Assembly: GCA_041859375.1 (NCBI GenBank)
Contig: JBHEKP010000154.1
Span: 1-34,043 of the forward strand
Direction of reading: 5' to 3'
Length of the DNA stretch: 34,043 nucleotides
From: JBHEKP01 sp041859375
GTDB taxonomy: Bacteria > Hydrogenedentota > Hydrogenedentia > Hydrogenedentales > CAITNO01
Of the stretch, positions 32,286-34,043 are shown piece by piece. Positions within the stretch are counted from its first letter, which is position 1. The number at the start of each line of letters is the position of its first letter. Both the position numbers and the translations under genes were made by a program. The notes under the pieces were generated by a model, which made no database searches, was not told the origin of the DNA, and worked only from the letters and a program-made list of their open reading frames with translations.

Positions 32286-32314
32286 TTGTATTGCCGGGGC
32301 GGCGGATCTACACT
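32286..32314 (+). promoter_or_regulatory. Candidate promoter for the Gfo/Idh/MocA gene
   Basis: TTGTAT (32286-32291), a 17-bp spacer and TACACT (32309-32314) start right after the upstream terminator and lie 46 bp before ATG 32361. Both hexamers match consensus at four of six bases. Confidence 0.4.
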
Positions 32315-32360
32315 TTTCCCATGTGTGTTCGCACCGGCAATCCACGAAAGGAAGAAGGTC

Positions 32361-33683
32361 ATGGGTGAATTTTCAAGGCGGGAGTTTGTGCGCAACGCCG
32401 CGATGGGCGCAACGGCGGGCGTGGTGATGGTCGGCACGTCAAAGACGTCCTGGGCGGGCGCCAACGACAGGGTGCGGGTCGCCCAGATTGGCATCCGCGG
32501 CCGCGGCAAGGACCACATGGGCGGGATGCTCGGCCAGAAGGGCGTGGAATACACCACCCTCTGCGACATTGACGAAAGCCTCTTCGCCCCGCGCATCAAG
32601 GAATTTTTTGAGAAGCGCGGCCTGCCCAAGCCGAAGACCGAGACCGACATGCGCGTGGTTTTCGGGGACAAGGACGTGGACGCGGTGATGATTGCCACGC
32701 CGAACCACTGGCACTCCCTGGCCGCCATCTGGGCGCTCCAGGCGGGCAAGCACGTCTACGTCGAGAAGCCCTGCTCGCACAACCTCTTCGAGGGCGCGAA
32801 ACTGGTCGAGGCGGCGCAGAAATACGGCAGGGTGGTGCAGCACGGCTCGCAGATCCGCAGCAACCCCTCCATGCAGGAGGCCATCCGCCTGCTGAACGAG
32901 GGCGTCATCGGCGAGGTCTACATGGCGCGCGGCCTTTGCTACCGCTGGCGCGGCGACATCGGCAAAAAGCAGGACTCCCCCGTTCCCGAGGGCGTGGACT
33001 ACAACCTCTGGCTCGGCCCCGCGCCGGAGCGGCCCTTCAACGAGAACCGCTTCCACTACAACTGGCACTACATGTGGGACTACGGCAACGGCGACATCGG
33101 CAACCAGGGCGTGCACCAGATGGACGTGGCGCGCTGGGGTCTCGGCGTCGGGCTGCCCACCCGCGTCACCTCCATGGGCAACATGTGCATCTTCGACGAT
33201 GACAAGGAGGTGCCCAATGTGATCACCACGGCCTTTGACTTCCCGAACGCCGGCAAAAAGGGCAAGATGCTCGTCTTCGACACGCGCCCCTGGAGCACCA
33301 ACGACGAGAAGGGCGCCAAGGTCGGCGTGATTTTCTACGGCAGCGGGGGCTACATGGTCATAGACTCCTACAGCCACTACAAGGTGTACCTGTGCAAGGG
33401 CGAGGGGCAGAAGGAAACCCCCGGACCCGAGGGAGACAACGAGGGCGACCACTACGCCAACTTCGTGGAGGCCGTCCGGGCCAACGATCCGTCGAAGGTC
33501 AACGCGCCCATCCGCGAGGGGCACCTCTCCTCCGCCCTCTGCCACCTCGGCCTCATCTCAGCGAAGCTGGACAGGTCCTTGGAATTCGATCCCGTGAAGG
33601 CGGACTTTGTGAACGACGCCGAGGCGAGCGCCCTTCTCACCCGCAAATACCGCGATCCCTTCGTCGTGCCCGAAACCGTCTAG
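32361..33683 (+). CDS. Tat-exported Gfo/Idh/MocA family oxidoreductase
   Basis: A 440-aa protein from ATG 32361 (SD GAAAGGAAGAAGG). The N-terminus is a twin-arginine signal (SRREFVRNAAMGATAGVVMV, cut near SWAGA), so it folds with its cofactor before export. The NAD(P)-binding fold has VRVAQIGIRGRGKDHMGGM. The catalytic lysine is in the family motif YVEKPCSHN. Histidine- and tryptophan-rich NWHYMWDYGNGDIGNQGVHQ forms the usual substrate-side segment. Such proteins oxidise or rearrange sugars and are very common in Planctomycetota-type genomes. The substrate is unknown. It may work with the GH106-like hydrolase nearby. Confidence 0.9.
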   Translation: MGEFSRREFVRNAAMGATAGVVMVGTSKTSWAGANDRVRVAQIGIRGRGKDHMGGMLGQKGVEYTTLCDIDESLFAPRIKEFFEKRGLPKPKTETDMRVVFGDKDVDAVMIATPNHWHSLAAIWALQAGKHVYVEKPCSHNLFEGAKLVEAAQKYGRVVQHGSQIRSNPSMQEAIRLLNEGVIGEVYMARGLCYRWRGDIGKKQDSPVPEGVDYNLWLGPAPERPFNENRFHYNWHYMWDYGNGDIGNQGVHQMDVARWGLGVGLPTRVTSMGNMCIFDDDKEVPNVITTAFDFPNAGKKGKMLVFDTRPWSTNDEKGAKVGVIFYGSGGYMVIDSYSHYKVYLCKGEGQKETPGPEGDNEGDHYANFVEAVRANDPSKVNAPIREGHLSSALCHLGLISAKLDRSLEFDPVKADFVNDAEASALLTRKYRDPFVVPETV

Positions 33684-33702
33684 TCCTTCCCCCGAAACTT
33701 CC

Positions 33703-33746
33703 ACCGGGACGTTTGCCCACGGGCCGGCGTCCCGGTCCTCATTTTT
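33703..33746 (+). terminator. Probable terminator after the oxidoreductase gene
   Basis: ACCGGGACG (33703-33711) pairs with CGTCCCGGT (33728-33736), nine perfect base pairs with a 16-nt loop. TCCTCATTTTTC follows, with the T-run five bases beyond the stem. Confidence 0.6.
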
Positions 33747-33765
33747 CTGCGGTGCGTTCCGGAAT

Positions 33766-33893
33766 TCTCACACGGAGCCACAGGGGCACGGAGGGGGACA
33801 ATATGGAAACCGTTCCGTTTTCTTGACTGCGGACGGTTGTCTTTCCGTATTCATAATGAAAAATCCTTTGTGCCTCCACGCCTCCGTGTGAGA
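33766..33893. repeat. 128-bp imperfect palindromic element
   Basis: The ends are exact 12-bp inverted repeats, TCTCACACGGAG (33766-33777) and CTCCGTGTGAGA (33882-33893). The next 17 bases also match at about 10 positions. Inner pairs such as ATATGGAAA/TTTCCGTAT continue the symmetry, so the whole piece can form a long hairpin. It has no ORF and looks like a MITE or other dispersed palindrome. It lies 45 bp before the GxxExxY gene. Confidence 0.65.
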
Positions 33894-33938
33894 TATTCAT
33901 AAGGATGATTTGCAAAGAGCCGCGGAGGGAAACAGGTT

Positions 33939-34043
33939 ATGACTGAAAACGAAATCGGCGGGATTGTCATTGACTGCGCGATGGCGCTGCACATGGAAAC
34001 AGGACCCGGTCTGCTGGAGTCGGTTTATGAGGTTGTGCTGGCC
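33939..34043 (+). CDS. GxxExxY family protein (partial, runs off the window)
   Basis: The first 35 codons from ATG 33939: MTENEIGGIVIDCAMALHME, then TGPGLLESVYEVVLA. The segment GLLESVY is the GxxExxY family name motif, and the preceding helix with an A/HxETGPG turn is typical. The family has a predicted PD-(D/E)XK nuclease fold, but no function is established. GGAGGG (33924-33929) is a reasonable SD. The rest is outside the window, so completeness cannot be judged. The palindromic element upstream is its only neighbour feature. Confidence 0.85.
   Translation, partial: MTENEIGGIVIDCAMALHMETGPGLLESVYEVVLA

Noticed and set aside
1..34043. tRNA, rRNA, CRISPR array or insertion sequence
   Set aside because: I saw no cloverleaf, rRNA core sequence, regular spacer-repeat array or transposase frame; a covariance-model scan would be needed to rule out a tRNA formally.

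Overview
The window is high-GC bacterial chromosome (a ribosomal stretch I counted by hand, 8821-8880, is 42/60 GC). It has two halves. Positions 1-14843 hold a nearly complete S10-spc-alpha ribosomal superoperon, all on the + strand: the end of tuf, then rpsJ-rplC-rplD-rplW-rplB-rpsS-rplV-rpsC-rplP-rpmC-rpsQ-rplN-rplX-rplE-rpsN-rpsH-rplF-rplR-rpsE-rplO-secY-map-infA-rpsM-rpsK-rpoA-rplQ. It closes with a perfect intrinsic terminator. rpmD (L30), adk, rpmJ (L36) and rpsD (S4) are missing from their common positions. About a third of these genes use GTG or TTG starts.

Positions 14895-34043 are a mixed accessory and housekeeping region. In order: a xylose-isomerase-like TIM-barrel protein, a lipoprotein and a YhaM-like exoribonuclease (+); a secreted M14 carboxypeptidase ending in a dockerin-like repeat (-); a DapL-like aminotransferase and a lone PTS EIIA protein (+); a two-gene McrBC-type restriction system of clearly lower GC (+); a membrane glycosyltransferase and a B12-binding-type radical SAM protein (-); a small PilZ protein (+); a secreted nuclease-fold/PDZ protein and a large GH106-type glycoside hydrolase (-); two tiny tandem hydrophobic ORFs of 39 and 45 codons that are related to each other (+); a Tat-exported Gfo/Idh/MocA oxidoreductase (+); and the start of a GxxExxY-family gene next to a 128-bp palindromic element.

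The organism is a Gram-negative-type heterotroph. It exports enzymes by Sec and Tat, makes lipoproteins, and carries sugar-processing genes (GH106, Gfo/Idh/MocA, sugar isomerase-like) of the kind abundant in Planctomycetota, Verrucomicrobiota, Lentisphaerota and Candidatus Hydrogenedentota. I lean to an uncultured lineage of that kind, but this is inference from gene content and not a phylogenetic placement.

The best candidate for something undescribed is the twin microprotein locus at about 31660-32285. It has an extended -10 motif, a long leader with a hairpin, two paralogous 39/45-aa glycine-rich hydrophobic peptides with aligned GxxxG motifs, and a strong terminator. Next are the McrBC operon with an unassigned N-terminal module, a nuclease-fold/PDZ fusion that lacks a catalytic arginine, and the palindromic element beside the GxxExxY gene.
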